Below the pieces are notes generated by a model that searched no databases, had not been told where the DNA came from, and worked only from the letters and a program-made list of their open reading frames with translations. Positions 34,320 through 44,719 of a stretch of DNA of 64,000 nucleotides are shown here, one piece after another (position 1 is the first letter of the stretch; the number at the start of each line of letters is the position of its first letter). Made by a program: the position numbers and the translations under genes. Source of the DNA: Streptomyces sp. NBC_00569 (lineage in GTDB: Bacteria > Actinomycetota > Actinomycetes > Streptomycetales > Streptomycetaceae); the NCBI RefSeq assembly GCF_036345255.1, contig NZ_CP107783.1, positions 4,451,501 through 4,515,500 on the forward strand. Reading direction: 5' to 3'.

Positions 34320-35027
34320 ATGACGTTCGTGCAACTGATCGACTGCAAGACCAGCCGATTCGACGAGATGAACCGGCTCATGGACACATGGGCGGAGCGG
34401 ACCAAGGGGAAGCGGACCGCGACGCACAGCTTCGTCGGCAAGGACCGGTCCGACGCGTCGCACTTCATCGAGATCGTGGAGTTCCCGTCGTACGAGGAGG
34501 CGATGCGGAACTCGAACCTTCCGGAGACCGACACGATCTTCCGGGAGATGGTCGCCCTCTGCGACGAGATGCCCACCTTCACCGACCTCGAGGTGGTGCG
34601 GGACGAGCAGCTGTACGCGGGCAACGCGCGCCGGTTCTTCGAGACGGTCGCCATCGAGGGTGAACTGCCGCCGCTCAACGGCCTGCTCGCGGAGGACTAC
34701 CACGACCACGACCCCGGCAACGTGACGGACACCATCGGTCTCGACGCGATGCGGCGCGAGATCGAGATGTACCGCGGCGGGTTCGACCTCGACTTCATCA
34801 TCGACGACCAGATCACCGAAGGCGACCGGGTGTGCACGCGGTGGACCTTCAAGGGCGACCACAACGGCGACTTCATGGGCATTCCGGCGACGGGCAAGCA
34901 GGTCACGATGACCGGCGCGACCATCTTCCGGTTCCAGGAGGACGGGAAGATCGTCGAGGGCTGGTGGAACATCGACCGGCTGGGGCTGATGGCCCAGCTC
35001 GGCGCGCTCGATCAGCTCGAGTCCTGA
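34320..35027 (+). CDS. Two-domain protein with a SnoaL-like (ester cyclase) C-terminal domain
   Basis: The 235-residue protein appears to be a fusion. Residues 1-95 (FVQLIDCKTSRFDEMNRLMDTW, with a short EIVEFPSYEEAM strand) resemble the dimeric alpha/beta-barrel monooxygenase-like fold. Residues 100-235 resemble SnoaL polyketide cyclases, with HDHDPGNV, a central MYRGGFDLDFIIDDQITEGDRVCTRW strand pair and the GIPATGKQVTMTGATIFRF motif. It may hydrolyse, isomerise or simply bind a small hydrophobic metabolite. No biosynthetic cluster is nearby. The ribosome site GGAAGGGG is well placed before the ATG. Confidence 0.8.
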   Translation: MTFVQLIDCKTSRFDEMNRLMDTWAERTKGKRTATHSFVGKDRSDASHFIEIVEFPSYEEAMRNSNLPETDTIFREMVALCDEMPTFTDLEVVRDEQLYAGNARRFFETVAIEGELPPLNGLLAEDYHDHDPGNVTDTIGLDAMRREIEMYRGGFDLDFIIDDQITEGDRVCTRWTFKGDHNGDFMGIPATGKQVTMTGATIFRFQEDGKIVEGWWNIDRLGLMAQLGALDQLES

Positions 35028-35060
35028 CCGCTCAGGCCCGGACCCGGCGCCGCACACGCC

Positions 35061-35097
35061 GAGGCCCGGCCCCGCGAAGAACGCGGAACCGGGCCTC
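35061..35097. terminator. Terminator 1 between the SnoaL-like gene and groEL
   Basis: GAGGCCCGG pairs with CCGGGCCTC around an inner CCGCG/CGCGG stem. It ends the plus-strand gene and may also act on groEL. Confidence 0.7.
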
Positions 35098-35100
35098 GTA

Positions 35101-35133
35101 CGGTGCAGAGCCGGTCGGACCGGCTCTGCACCG
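35101..35133. terminator. Terminator 2, groEL side
   Basis: A 16-bp perfect stem (CGGTGCAGAGCCGGTC and its complement) sits 38 bases past the groEL stop. Short GACTCAGTG direct repeats (35136-35165) lie between it and the stop. Confidence 0.75.
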
Positions 35134-35170
35134 GTGACTCAGTGCACCAGTGACTCAGTGGCTCAGTGCA

Positions 35171-36889
<1,719 letters not shown>

Positions 36890-36906
36890 CTAAAACAGTG
36901 GGTGAA

Positions 36907-37215
36907 TTACTTCTCGACGATCGCGAGCACGTCGCGAGCCGAGAGGACGAGGTACTCCTCGCCGTTGTACTTCACCTCGGTGCCGCCGTACTTGCTGTAC
37001 AGCACGATGTCGCCGGTCTGCACGTCGAGCGGCAGGCGCTCGCCGTTCTCGAAGCGACCCGGGCCCACGGCGAGGACGACGCCCTCCTGGGGCTTCTCCT
37101 TCGCGGTGTCCGGGATGACCAGGCCAGAGGCGGTGGTCTGCTCGGCGTCGAGCGGCTGGACCACAATGCGGTCCTCGAGCGGCTTGATGGCAACCTTGGA
37201 GCTGGTGGTCGTCAC
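36907..37215 (-). CDS. groES: Co-chaperonin GroES
   Basis: The 102-residue lid of the GroEL chamber has the family motifs [20 protein letters not shown], the mobile loop [17 protein letters not shown], and [22 protein letters not shown]. The GTG at 37213-37215 follows GGGGGAGGT at ideal spacing. It is the first gene of the groES-groEL1 operon. The groES-groEL gap contains a long-range stem (CTGCGCCCC with GGGGCGCAG) that could influence mRNA processing. Confidence 0.97.
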   Translation of the reverse strand: MTTTSSKVAIKPLEDRIVVQPLDAEQTTASGLVIPDTAKEKPQEGVVLAVGPGRFENGERLPLDVQTGDIVLYSKYGGTEVKYNGEEYLVLSARDVLAIVEK

Positions 37216-37310
37216 GATCCGACCTCCCCCTTCGGAGATCACGGGGTTAACTGTCTGAGGTGGCGACCAGGTGGATCCGTCGTCGCGGGTGCCGGACCTG
37301 CCCGTCGCTA

Positions 37311-37337
37311 TTGGCACTCTCCAGTGGGGAGTGCCAG
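37311..37337. promoter_or_regulatory. CIRCE operator 1
   Basis: TTGGCACTC, nine bases, GAGTGCCAG matches the HrcA operator consensus TTAGCACTC-N9-GAGTGCTAA at most positions. It overlaps the predicted groES transcription start. Confidence 0.9.
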
Positions 37338-37342
37338 GGCCG

Positions 37343-37372
37343 AGACTATGACTGCGATTAGCACTCGGTCAA
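37343..37372 (-). promoter_or_regulatory. groES-groEL promoter
   Basis: On the minus strand TTGACC (37372-37367), 18 bases, TAGTCT (37348-37343) forms a good HrdB-type promoter. Its -35 lies inside the second CIRCE element and the start site inside the first, so HrcA binding would block it. Confidence 0.75.
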
Positions 37373-37384
37373 GCGGAGTGCCAA
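37358..37384. promoter_or_regulatory. CIRCE operator 2
   Basis: TTAGCACTC, nine bases, GAGTGCCAA is nearly identical to consensus and covers the -35 region. The two CIRCE centres are 47 bases apart. Confidence 0.93.
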
Positions 37385-37428
37385 TTCACTGACGGCGAGT
37401 CTTCCGCACGGCCCCTTCGGCCCGTCCG

Positions 37429-38436
37429 TCACAGGTAGTCCTCGAGCCTCCCCACCGCGAACCCCTGGGCCTGGATGAGGCGCAGCAGCCGCGTCATCGT
37501 CCCGGTGAGCGACGCCCCGTGCGGGCCGACGCCGTCACGGAACTGGGCCCGGACGATGTCACCGGGACGCAGCCGGCCCCCGTCCGCGTCACGCAGGTCG
37601 CCGCTCGCCACCGAGGCGCGCCACAGGACCACGACGTCGACCCCACAAGTGGCGGCGGCGCGCAGGGTGTTCTGGTTGTACTCGCCGAAGGGCGGCCGGA
37701 GGAGGCGGGGGCGGGTACCGAAGCGGTCCTTCAGCCGGTCCTGCTGGCCGCAGATCTCGGCGTGCTGCTCGGCGTACGGGAGCGAGGGCAGGAAGTGGTG
37801 GTTCAGGGTCTGGTTCTGCACGCCCGCGCCGAGGGTCCGCAGCCTGCCGAAGTGGTCGTGGCCGGGGCCCGCGACGCCGTCCGTGAGGAAGACGCTGACG
37901 GGCAGCCGCAGGTCGCGGACCATGTCGGCGAAGTGCGGGTCGCGGTCCACCCCGTCGTCGAAGGTGAGGAAGACGACGTGGTCCTTGGTGGGGACGTGGT
38001 CCACGACGGGCGGGAGCGCGTGCGGCCCCGCCCCGGCCGCGTGGCGTGCCGGGGGTCTCGGCGCCGGGGCGAGCGGAGCGGAGAGTCCCCAGCGGCGGTA
38101 GGCGTCCCGGGCACGGCCGTCACGTGGAGTTGTGGCGTGACGCGCGGGGGCGTGAAGAGGCACGACGCGCACCCGCCCCCCGCCGGCTCCCGCCGTCCCG
38201 GCCCCGAGCGCACCCCACGACCCACCCCCCGGACCGACGGCCGGTGTGGTCGTCGGTGCCGCGTCGTGCGAGTGGCGGACCCTCTCGGCCGCCTTCCTGC
38301 TGAGCCGCTCGATCGGGTCCACGGACGGGGCACACCCGGTGAGCAGCGCGGGTGCGAGGACACCGGCGGCCAGGGCAGCGGCGAGCAGCCGCCGGGGCCC
38401 GGTGCGCGCGAGGGCCCGCCGCGCCCGCACGGGCAT
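37429..38436 (-). CDS. Polysaccharide deacetylase-fold lipoprotein, catalytic residues degenerate
   Basis: The 335-residue protein begins at an ATG that overlaps the stop of the upstream paralogue (TGATG), with GGAGGA nine bases before, so the pair is translationally coupled. A signal peptide and lipobox LLTGC anchor it outside the membrane. The carbohydrate esterase 4 fold is evident (FLTFDDGVDRDP, LLRPPFGEYNQNTLRAAATCG, LRPGDIVRAQF). However, the zinc-binding HTxxH reads QTLNH and the late LxH motif reads RAQ where the paralogue has LTH. Loss of these His residues suggests little or no deacetylase activity. Both genes end in RLEDYL. Confidence 0.88.
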   Translation of the reverse strand: MPVRARRALARTGPRRLLAAALAAGVLAPALLTGCAPSVDPIERLSRKAAERVRHSHDAAPTTTPAVGPGGGSWGALGAGTAGAGGGRVRVVPLHAPARHATTPRDGRARDAYRRWGLSAPLAPAPRPPARHAAGAGPHALPPVVDHVPTKDHVVFLTFDDGVDRDPHFADMVRDLRLPVSVFLTDGVAGPGHDHFGRLRTLGAGVQNQTLNHHFLPSLPYAEQHAEICGQQDRLKDRFGTRPRLLRPPFGEYNQNTLRAAATCGVDVVVLWRASVASGDLRDADGGRLRPGDIVRAQFRDGVGPHGASLTGTMTRLLRLIQAQGFAVGRLEDYL

Positions 38437-39374
38437 CACAGGTAGTCCTCCAGCCTGGCCACCGCGTACCCCTTGTCGGTCACGTACTTCATGAGCAGGC
38501 GGACCATGTCGGGCATGCTGCCCTTCCACTCCTCGCGGCCGCGGAAGTGGGTCAGGATGATGTCGCCGGGGTGCAGGTCCCGGTCGGCCTCGCGCCACTC
38601 GACGTGGTCGACGTACACCTCTTCGTTCCAGATCGGCGCGTACTTGATGCCGCAGGACTTGGCGGCGCGCAGCGTGTCCCGGTTGTAGTTGCCGTACGGC
38701 GGGCGGAAGAGAGCGGGCAGCTCGCCGTACTGGCGCTGCATGATGTTCTGCATCCCGCAGATCTCGCGCTTCTGCTCCGCGTAGGACAGGCCGGGCAGAT
38801 ACGGGTGCGTCAGCGTGTGGTTGTTCAGCGTGACGCCACGGGCCTGCATCTTCCCGAAGTAGCCGTAGTCGTCCTTCACCAGGTAGTTGCTGAGGAAGGC
38901 GGTGTACGGGATCTTCAGGTCGCTCATCATCTTCAGGAACTCCGGGTCCTTCTCGGAGCCGTCGTCGATGGTGAGGAACACGACCTTGTCCTTGGTCGGC
39001 ACGGTCGTGAAGACGGGCGGCAGGTCCTCCTGGCCGTGGACCTCGAAGCCCTTACGGGCCCGGATCACGGGCTTCTCGGCGGGCGCCGGCGGCGCGAGGA
39101 GCGGCGGCTTCGACAGGCCCCACTTCCTGGCCATCGCGACCCGGGCGGCACGCATCTTGCCCGCGTGGGAGTCGAGGGCGCGGGCAGGCGGCGCCTGGAG
39201 GGGCTGCGGGCCGGGCGCCGGCTCGACGGCCTTCTTGCCGTCGGCCGCGGCGCACCCGGAGAGGACCGCGCAGGCGGCGAGAACGGCGAGACAGGCCCGC
39301 GTACGGGCGTGACGGGCCCCCCGGCCCGGCATCCCCTCAGCGGCTCTTTTGTCGTTTTGTCGTACAAGTCGCAT
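38436..39374 (-). CDS. Polysaccharide deacetylase lipoprotein
   Basis: The 312-residue carbohydrate esterase 4 protein has an N-terminal signal with lipobox VLSGC (Cys about residue 41). It has intact catalytic motifs: TIDDG, NHTLTHPYL (HTxxH zinc site), FRPPYGNYNRDTLRAAKSCG, and PGDIILTHF. It should remove acetyl groups from a wall polysaccharide such as peptidoglycan or teichoic-type polymer; a xylan- or chitin-active role cannot be excluded. I chose the ATG at 39372-39374, with GAGGA nine bases upstream; an internal ATG at 39332 is less likely. It precedes and is coupled to the degenerate paralogue. Confidence 0.9.
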   Translation of the reverse strand: MRLVRQNDKRAAEGMPGRGARHARTRACLAVLAACAVLSGCAAADGKKAVEPAPGPQPLQAPPARALDSHAGKMRAARVAMARKWGLSKPPLLAPPAPAEKPVIRARKGFEVHGQEDLPPVFTTVPTKDKVVFLTIDDGSEKDPEFLKMMSDLKIPYTAFLSNYLVKDDYGYFGKMQARGVTLNNHTLTHPYLPGLSYAEQKREICGMQNIMQRQYGELPALFRPPYGNYNRDTLRAAKSCGIKYAPIWNEEVYVDHVEWREADRDLHPGDIILTHFRGREEWKGSMPDMVRLLMKYVTDKGYAVARLEDYL

Positions 39375-39456
39375 GGCGCCGGATCCTCGCAGCTCACAGC
39401 ACCGATCCGGGCCCGACACCGCGGCCGGGCGCGCACCGTCCACCGACTGGCCCACA

Positions 39457-40677
39457 ATGGGCCTGGTGAACGACCTCGCCTCCTTCAGCTCACTGCTCTC
39501 CGCGCAGGGCCAGGCGCTCCTCGACGACGTACGGGACATCACCCCCGGCCAGGAGCTCGCCGTCGCCACCCGGCTGCGCCGCGACCACCCGGCGGACCTC
39601 GTCTCGGCGGCCATCGCGCAGGCCCGGCTGCGCCAGCGCGCCGCGGCGAAGTTCGGCGAGGCGGACGCGCGCCGCATGTACTTCACTGCGAACGGCGTCG
39701 AGCAGGCGACCCGCACGAGCGTCGCCACCCACCGCGCGCAGGAGTTCAAGGCGCTCGGAGTGCGCTCCGTCGCCGATCTGTGCTGCGGCATCGGCGGCGA
39801 CGCGATCGCGCTGGCCCGCGCCGGGATCTCCGTACTCGCCGTCGACCGCGACCCCCTCACCTGCGAGGTCGCCCGCGCGAACGCTCGGGCCCTGGACCTC
39901 GACGGGCTGATCGAGGTCCGCGAGGCCGATGTCACCGAGGTCGACACGGAGCCGTACGACGCGGTGTTCGTCGACCCCGCGCGCCGGGGCGGCGGCAAGG
40001 GAGGCGGCCGGATCTTCGACCCGGAGGCGTACTCCCCGCCCCTGTCCTGGGCGGTCGGCGCGGCGCTCGGGGCCCGGCACGCGGCCCTGAAGATCGCGCC
40101 CGGCATCCCCCACGAGGCCATCCCCGACGCGGCCGACGCCGAGTGGATCTCGGACGGCGGGGACGTGAAGGAGGCCGTGCTCTGGTTCGGCACCGAGCCG
40201 GGCCGCATGCGGGCGACACTGCTCCCCGGGCCGCGCGCACTCACCGGCCGCGGCCTCCCCGACCCCGAAGTGCGGTCCGTGGGGCGGTACTTGTACGAGC
40301 CCGACGGCGCCGTCATCCGCGCCCACCTGGTCGCCGACGTGGCCGAGGAGGTGGCGGGCGGGCTGATCGACGAGACGATCGCCTACGTCACGTCCGACAC
40401 ACTGCGGGCGACGCCGTACGCCACCGCGTACGAGATCACGGACCACATCCCGTTCAACGTCAAGAAGTTGAAGGCGCTGCTGAGGGAGCGCGAGGTCGGG
40501 ATCCTGACGGTGAAGAAGCGGGGGTCGGCGGTGGAGCCGGAGGAGCTGCGCCGCAAGGCACTGCCGAAGCGGCACGGCCCGAACGCGGTGACGGTCTTCC
40601 TGACCCGCGTCGCGGGCGCCCCGACGATGCTGCTCGGCGCGCCCGCGCGTCCGGCTACTGGTGGTGCCGGGTCCTGA
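39457..40677 (+). CDS. Class I SAM-dependent methyltransferase with THUMP-like domain
   Basis: The 406-residue protein has a central SAM-binding motif, VADLCCGIGGDAIALARAGISVLAVDRD, and an acidic loop with DAVFVDPARRGGGKGG near residue 170, similar to rRNA/tRNA methyltransferases. The C-terminal third (YEITDHIPFNVKKLKALLRERE, then RLRRKAL-type basic residues) corresponds to the THUMP-like RNA-binding domain of actinobacterial proteins. An RNA substrate is therefore likely but unproven. The start ATG at 39457 lacks a ribosome site; a GTG three codons later is possible. Its 3' end overlaps the convergent wall-binding protein gene by 23 bases. Confidence 0.87.
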   Translation: MGLVNDLASFSSLLSAQGQALLDDVRDITPGQELAVATRLRRDHPADLVSAAIAQARLRQRAAAKFGEADARRMYFTANGVEQATRTSVATHRAQEFKALGVRSVADLCCGIGGDAIALARAGISVLAVDRDPLTCEVARANARALDLDGLIEVREADVTEVDTEPYDAVFVDPARRGGGKGGGRIFDPEAYSPPLSWAVGAALGARHAALKIAPGIPHEAIPDAADAEWISDGGDVKEAVLWFGTEPGRMRATLLPGPRALTGRGLPDPEVRSVGRYLYEPDGAVIRAHLVADVAEEVAGGLIDETIAYVTSDTLRATPYATAYEITDHIPFNVKKLKALLREREVGILTVKKRGSAVEPEELRRKALPKRHGPNAVTVFLTRVAGAPTMLLGAPARPATGGAGS

Positions 40678-42703
40678 GCGGCTCCAGGTTCGGCTCGGCG
40701 CCGATCGGGCCGGTCCGCTCCACCGAGGTGGCGTCACCGCCGTTCGTGCGGGCCAGGAAGGTGCTCCGCCGCGCGCTCTGCGGCTCCACCCCGTTGTAGT
40801 AGGGGTGAGAGACGTACTGGCCGCTGCCCGCGCTGATCGCGGCCCCGGAAGCGTCCAGCGTGCCGGCCGCCACGGAAGTGCTGCCGCCGAAGCCGACCGC
40901 GAACTGGACGCTCGCGGACTCCCGCAACAGATAGCTGCTCGTCGCGCTCGACAGGGCGCCGGGCGTGGTCCAGAGCACGGGACCGAACACGTTCATCGCG
41001 GAGCCCGCGGACACACCGCCGCGCCACGAGTCGACCGAGGCGAGCCCCGCCTGGCTCGGCGCACTCCACCAGAGCTTGGCGAGGGCGGCCGCGGTGCCCT
41101 CGTGCCCGGTCCCCGTGACCGGGTAGTACGTGTACGTCGAGGGCCAGCTGGAGAACGTCGTGTGCGTCAACGCGTACTTCGCGGACGTCCCCACCGGGAT
41201 GATCATGGTGTCGTCGGGGTCGAGGCTGTTGAGGTACGACTTCACCGACGAGGTCAGCGTGTTGCCGTCGTTGAGCACGACGCCGCCCGCGCTGCCCGTC
41301 CCGTCCGCGCCGGCCGCGACCGACGCCGCCAGAGCCGAGTGGTAGTCGGTCCCGGTCGCCAGGAACACGTACTTCGGCGCGCTGGTGATCGACTTGGCCA
41401 CGGCGACCGAGGTCGAGTAGCGGGAGGTGCCCGCCAGCCGCTTCGGCGTGAAGCCGAGCGCGGTCACCTGCGAGGACACGGTGCTGCTGAGCATGGACGT
41501 GCCGCCGACGAGATAGACGTACGCCCCCGGCTTCAGCGTCCGCTTGAGCTCCGCCTTCACCGCGGACGACAGGCCGCCCGACGGCGTCATGAGGACCGGC
41601 CCGTGCTTCTTGCCCGCAAGGGCCGGCGCCGTGAGCGAGTACGAAGGACTGTCACGGTTGATCAGCACCGCCGCCTTGGCGTCCATCAGGCCCGGCTCGC
41701 TCTGCCCGACCGTGTTCCAGGTCCAGCGCGAGGAGGCGACGTTGGTCGCGTAGGTGTCGGCGCCCCAGACGCGGCCCGTGGTGTTCTTGCGCAGCGGCTG
41801 CCAGCTGGGGTTGTAGCCGAAGTTGCCCTCCTGGTGACCCGCCACCGCGGTCAGTTTCCCGCTGTCCAGGTCCACGTACTCCGTGGTGTGCACGTCGGAG
41901 CTGTCGCCCGAGGTGTCCGCGTCGAAGATGATGCGCCCGCCGGTGGGTGACCAGGACGGGTTGCCGTAGCCGCGCGGGCCGGTGGTGATCTGCTTGGCGT
42001 CCGTGCCGTCGGCGTTCGCCGTGAAGATCTGCGCCGGGCCGCCGTCGGGATACCGGACGAAGGCCAGCTGCGTGCCGTCCGGGGAGAAGGCGGGCTGCTC
42101 GCCCTCGGTGAGGATCTGCTTCACCGTCCCGGTCTCCGGGTCGTAGGTCCAGATGCCCTTGTTGTCGTAGCAGCCGTAGTTGACGCGCCGCTCGAACGCG
42201 ATCACACCGGACGTGCTCACGGTCGGGTCGTTGTCGCAGACGGTGGTCGGCTCCTGAGCGCTCGTCAGGAGCGGGCGCGGGGCCCACGAGCCGTCGGAGG
42301 GGCCGTAGCCGAGCTGGCCGTTCGACGTGAAGAAGATGTACCGGCCGCCCCACCCGTAGGTGAGATCGCTGGGGATGTAGCTGGCATGGAATCCCTCCCC
42401 GTCCGGGAGGGTGACCTTGGAGGCGCCGTTCGGGCGGATGCTCTGGACGTCCTGCCAGGCGCTGACCAGACGGCTGCCGTCCGGGGCCCAGGCGGACCAG
42501 TCCCCGTCGTACGTGTTGGGGACCTGGGTGACGGCGCCGGTGGCCGGGTCGTACAGCTGCGGTCCGTCGAAGAGGATCTTGCCCTCGGTGCCGGGCCAGG
42601 GTCCGGCGTCCGCCGAGGCGACGGGCGCGGTCGCCAGACTGCCCGCGGCGAGCGCGACCGCGGTGGCGAGCACCGCGGCACGGCGGCGCGTGAAGAACTT
42701 CAA
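40655..42703 (-). CDS. Secreted beta-propeller and cell-wall-binding repeat protein
   Basis: The 682-residue exported protein starts with a Sec signal (MKFFTRRRAAVLATAVALAAG, cleavage near ASA-DA, residue 32). Residues 40-310 hold TolB-like propeller blades (GEQPAFSPDGTQLAFVRYPDG, YGNPSWSPTGGRIIFDADTS). Residues 320-650 hold three cell-wall-binding type 2 repeats (YVYLVGGTSMLSSTV, RLAGTSRYSTSVAVAKS, KYVFLATGTDYHSAL). CWB2 repeats bind anionic wall polymers in Gram-positive bacteria. The propeller may bind a ligand or protein partner. The function of the combination is not known to me. It has no sorting motif, so wall retention would be non-covalent. Confidence 0.88.
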   Translation of the reverse strand: MKFFTRRRAAVLATAVALAAGSLATAPVASADAGPWPGTEGKILFDGPQLYDPATGAVTQVPNTYDGDWSAWAPDGSRLVSAWQDVQSIRPNGASKVTLPDGEGFHASYIPSDLTYGWGGRYIFFTSNGQLGYGPSDGSWAPRPLLTSAQEPTTVCDNDPTVSTSGVIAFERRVNYGCYDNKGIWTYDPETGTVKQILTEGEQPAFSPDGTQLAFVRYPDGGPAQIFTANADGTDAKQITTGPRGYGNPSWSPTGGRIIFDADTSGDSSDVHTTEYVDLDSGKLTAVAGHQEGNFGYNPSWQPLRKNTTGRVWGADTYATNVASSRWTWNTVGQSEPGLMDAKAAVLINRDSPSYSLTAPALAGKKHGPVLMTPSGGLSSAVKAELKRTLKPGAYVYLVGGTSMLSSTVSSQVTALGFTPKRLAGTSRYSTSVAVAKSITSAPKYVFLATGTDYHSALAASVAAGADGTGSAGGVVLNDGNTLTSSVKSYLNSLDPDDTMIIPVGTSAKYALTHTTFSSWPSTYTYYPVTGTGHEGTAAALAKLWWSAPSQAGLASVDSWRGGVSAGSAMNVFGPVLWTTPGALSSATSSYLLRESASVQFAVGFGGSTSVAAGTLDASGAAISAGSGQYVSHPYYNGVEPQSARRSTFLARTNGGDATSVERTGPIGAEPNLEPLRTRHHQ

Positions 42704-42802
42704 GAGTGACCCCCCACGGATCAGTGATGTCGGAGTGCCGTCCGCTCACGCCACCGCGTCGGGGTCTCCCCCCGCCGACGCGGCCGTATCACGGCAGCCG
42801 CG

Positions 42803-44113
42803 TCACTGTAGTGGCTGGTGCGGCCCCTGGGAACAGGAATTTCCCTGGTCCGTACGGCACGCCTGAGCCCGCGCCAGCAGCATCTCCCGCTCCCGTTCGT
42901 TGCGGGTCAGCGAAGCGGCCCGCTCGAACTCGGCCCGCGCCTCCTCGCGCCGCCCGAGCCGGTCGAGCAGGTCTCCGCGCACGCTCGGCAGCAAGTGGTA
43001 GTCGCGCAGCGCCGGTTCACCGAGCAGGGCGTCGACCAGGGCGAGGCCGGCCGCGGGGCCCTCGGCCATGGACACCGCCACCGCCCGGTTCAGCTCGACG
43101 ACGGGGGAGGGCGCCCGGGCGGCGAGCAGCCCGTACAGGGTCGCGATCCCCTGCCAGTTCGTCTCCGCGTACGTGTGGGCGTGCGCGTGGCTGGCGGCGA
43201 TGGCGGCCTGGAGGGCGTACGGTCCGGGGCCGCCGGCGGACACCGCGTCCGCGCGGCCGAGCGCCGCGAACCCGCGCCGGATCAGGAGCTGGTTCCACCG
43301 CCTGCGGTCCTGGTCCCTGAGGAGAACCGGCTCGCCCGACGGGCCCGTACGGGCGGCCGAGCGCGAGGCCTGGAGCTCCAACAGGGCGGCCAGGCCGTGC
43401 ACTTCGGGCTCCTTCGGCATCAGGGCTGTCAGCAACCGGGCGAGCCGCAGGGCGTCCTCGCACAGCCCCGGGCGCAGATAGTCGTCGCCCGCCGTGGCCG
43501 CGTACCCCTCGTTGAAGATGAGGTAGATGACCTCGAGGACCGAGCCGAGGCGGGCCGCCCGCTCAGGACCGTAGGGCACTTCGAAGGCGACGTTCTTCGT
43601 GGCGAGGGTGCGTTTGGCGCGCACGATGCGCTGGGCGACCGTCGCCTCGGGGGCCAGGACCGCGCGGGCGATCTCGGCGGTGGTCAGGCCGCCGAGCAGC
43701 CGCAGCGTGAGCGCGACCCGGGCCTCGGCGGACAGGACCGGGTGGCAGGCCGTGAAGACGAGGCGGAGCAGGTCGTCGTCGATGTCGTCCGGGTCCGAGG
43801 GCTCGTCCAGGTGGGGCGGCGCGGCCTCCAGGTCACGGCCGACCTCCGCCAGCTTGCGCGCGTACCGCTCCTTGCGGCGCACGAGGTCGATCGCCCGGTG
43901 CTTGGCGGTGGCCATGAGCCACGCGCCGGGGTTGTCGGGGATGCCCTCGTCCGGCCACTGCTCCAGGGCGGCGACGAGCGCGTCCTGCGCCAGTTCCTCC
44001 GCTATGCCCACGTCCCGCACGATGCGCGTGACACCGGCGATGATGCGGGGCGCCTCCAGACGGAAGACGGTCTCGATGGCGTGGGCCGCTTCGGCAGTAC
44101 GTTCTGCTGTCAC
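42803..44113 (-). CDS. ECF42-type RNA polymerase sigma factor with C-terminal extension
   Basis: The 436-residue protein has sigma region 2 (IAEELAQDALVAALEQWP, PGAWLMATAKHRAIDLVRRKERY) and region 4 (LTLRLLGGLTTAEIARAVLAPEATVAQRIVRAKRTLA). A ~230-residue TPR-like C-terminal extension follows (DLLDRLGRREEARAEFERAASL). Long extension plus an adjacent DGPF/YCII gene define the ECF42 group, studied in Streptomyces venezuelae. These sigma factors have no anti-sigma; the extension is thought to control activity. The gene starts 56 bases downstream of the DGPF gene in the same operon, driven by a putative autoregulated promoter (44580-44605). Confidence 0.92.
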   Translation of the reverse strand: MTAERTAEAAHAIETVFRLEAPRIIAGVTRIVRDVGIAEELAQDALVAALEQWPDEGIPDNPGAWLMATAKHRAIDLVRRKERYARKLAEVGRDLEAAPPHLDEPSDPDDIDDDLLRLVFTACHPVLSAEARVALTLRLLGGLTTAEIARAVLAPEATVAQRIVRAKRTLATKNVAFEVPYGPERAARLGSVLEVIYLIFNEGYAATAGDDYLRPGLCEDALRLARLLTALMPKEPEVHGLAALLELQASRSAARTGPSGEPVLLRDQDRRRWNQLLIRRGFAALGRADAVSAGGPGPYALQAAIAASHAHAHTYAETNWQGIATLYGLLAARAPSPVVELNRAVAVSMAEGPAAGLALVDALLGEPALRDYHLLPSVRGDLLDRLGRREEARAEFERAASLTRNEREREMLLARAQACRTDQGNSCSQGPHQPLQ

Positions 44114-44169
44114 GGCCCACCATCAGACACCCGCGCCCACGGGACGGCCAAGGGCCTGTCCGGCGTGGC

Positions 44170-44526
44170 TCAGCCCTCGGCGATCTCCCGGATCTCGGAG
44201 GTGACCGTCCAGTGCTCCTCGTGGACCTTCAGGAACCGCTTGGTCCACTCCAGGATCTCGGCCCGGTCCTTGGCCTGGATGATCGCGTAGCCCCCGATGA
44301 CCTCCTTGGACTCGGTGAACGGCCCGTCGGTGACGGTGATCTCGCCGTTCTCGTAGTGCACGCGGGTGCCCTCGGACGACGGGTGCAGGCCCCCGGTGTC
44401 GAGCAGCACACCGGCCTTGGTCATCTCCTCGATCAGCTCGCCCATGCGCTGCATCAGGGCCTCGCTGGGCCCCTCGGCGGGGGCCTTGCTCTCGTCGATG
44501 CGGACCAGCGTCATGTAGCGCGGCAT
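44170..44526 (-). CDS. DGPF/YCII-related protein, ECF42 partner
   Basis: The 118-residue YCII-fold protein contains the diagnostic VTDGPFTESKEVIGGYAII. DGPF proteins are the conserved partners and promoter targets of ECF42 sigma factors. Their biochemical role is not settled; the YCII fold carries a possible His/Asp site. The gene heads the operon, has its own ECF42-type promoter, and is followed by the sigma gene after 56 bases. The ATG follows GAGGAG. Confidence 0.93.
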   Translation of the reverse strand: MPRYMTLVRIDESKAPAEGPSEALMQRMGELIEEMTKAGVLLDTGGLHPSSEGTRVHYENGEITVTDGPFTESKEVIGGYAIIQAKDRAEILEWTKRFLKVHEEHWTVTSEIREIAEG

Positions 44527-44579
44527 GGTGACTCCTCGTTCGGTGCGGTCGGGGGATTCTCCCCGCTCTCGTCCACGCG

Positions 44580-44605
44580 TCGAACGGGAACTCCGCGGAT
44601 CGACA
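44580..44605 (-). promoter_or_regulatory. ECF42-type promoter of the DGPF-sigma operon
   Basis: On the minus strand TGTCGA (44605-44600), 17 bases, CGA (44582-44580). TGTCGA with CGA is the signature I recall for ECF42 targets. It lies 54 bases before the DGPF ATG and implies autoregulation. Confidence 0.75.
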
Positions 44606-44719
44606 CGCGCGCAGAAGTTTCTGAAGAAGTTTTCCGGCCCTTCCCCGCGCCCGCCCGTTTCCCGCTCCCCCGGCCACCCTCACCCGCGCCTTACCGCCCC
44701 CCTGCCACCATCGCGCCCC

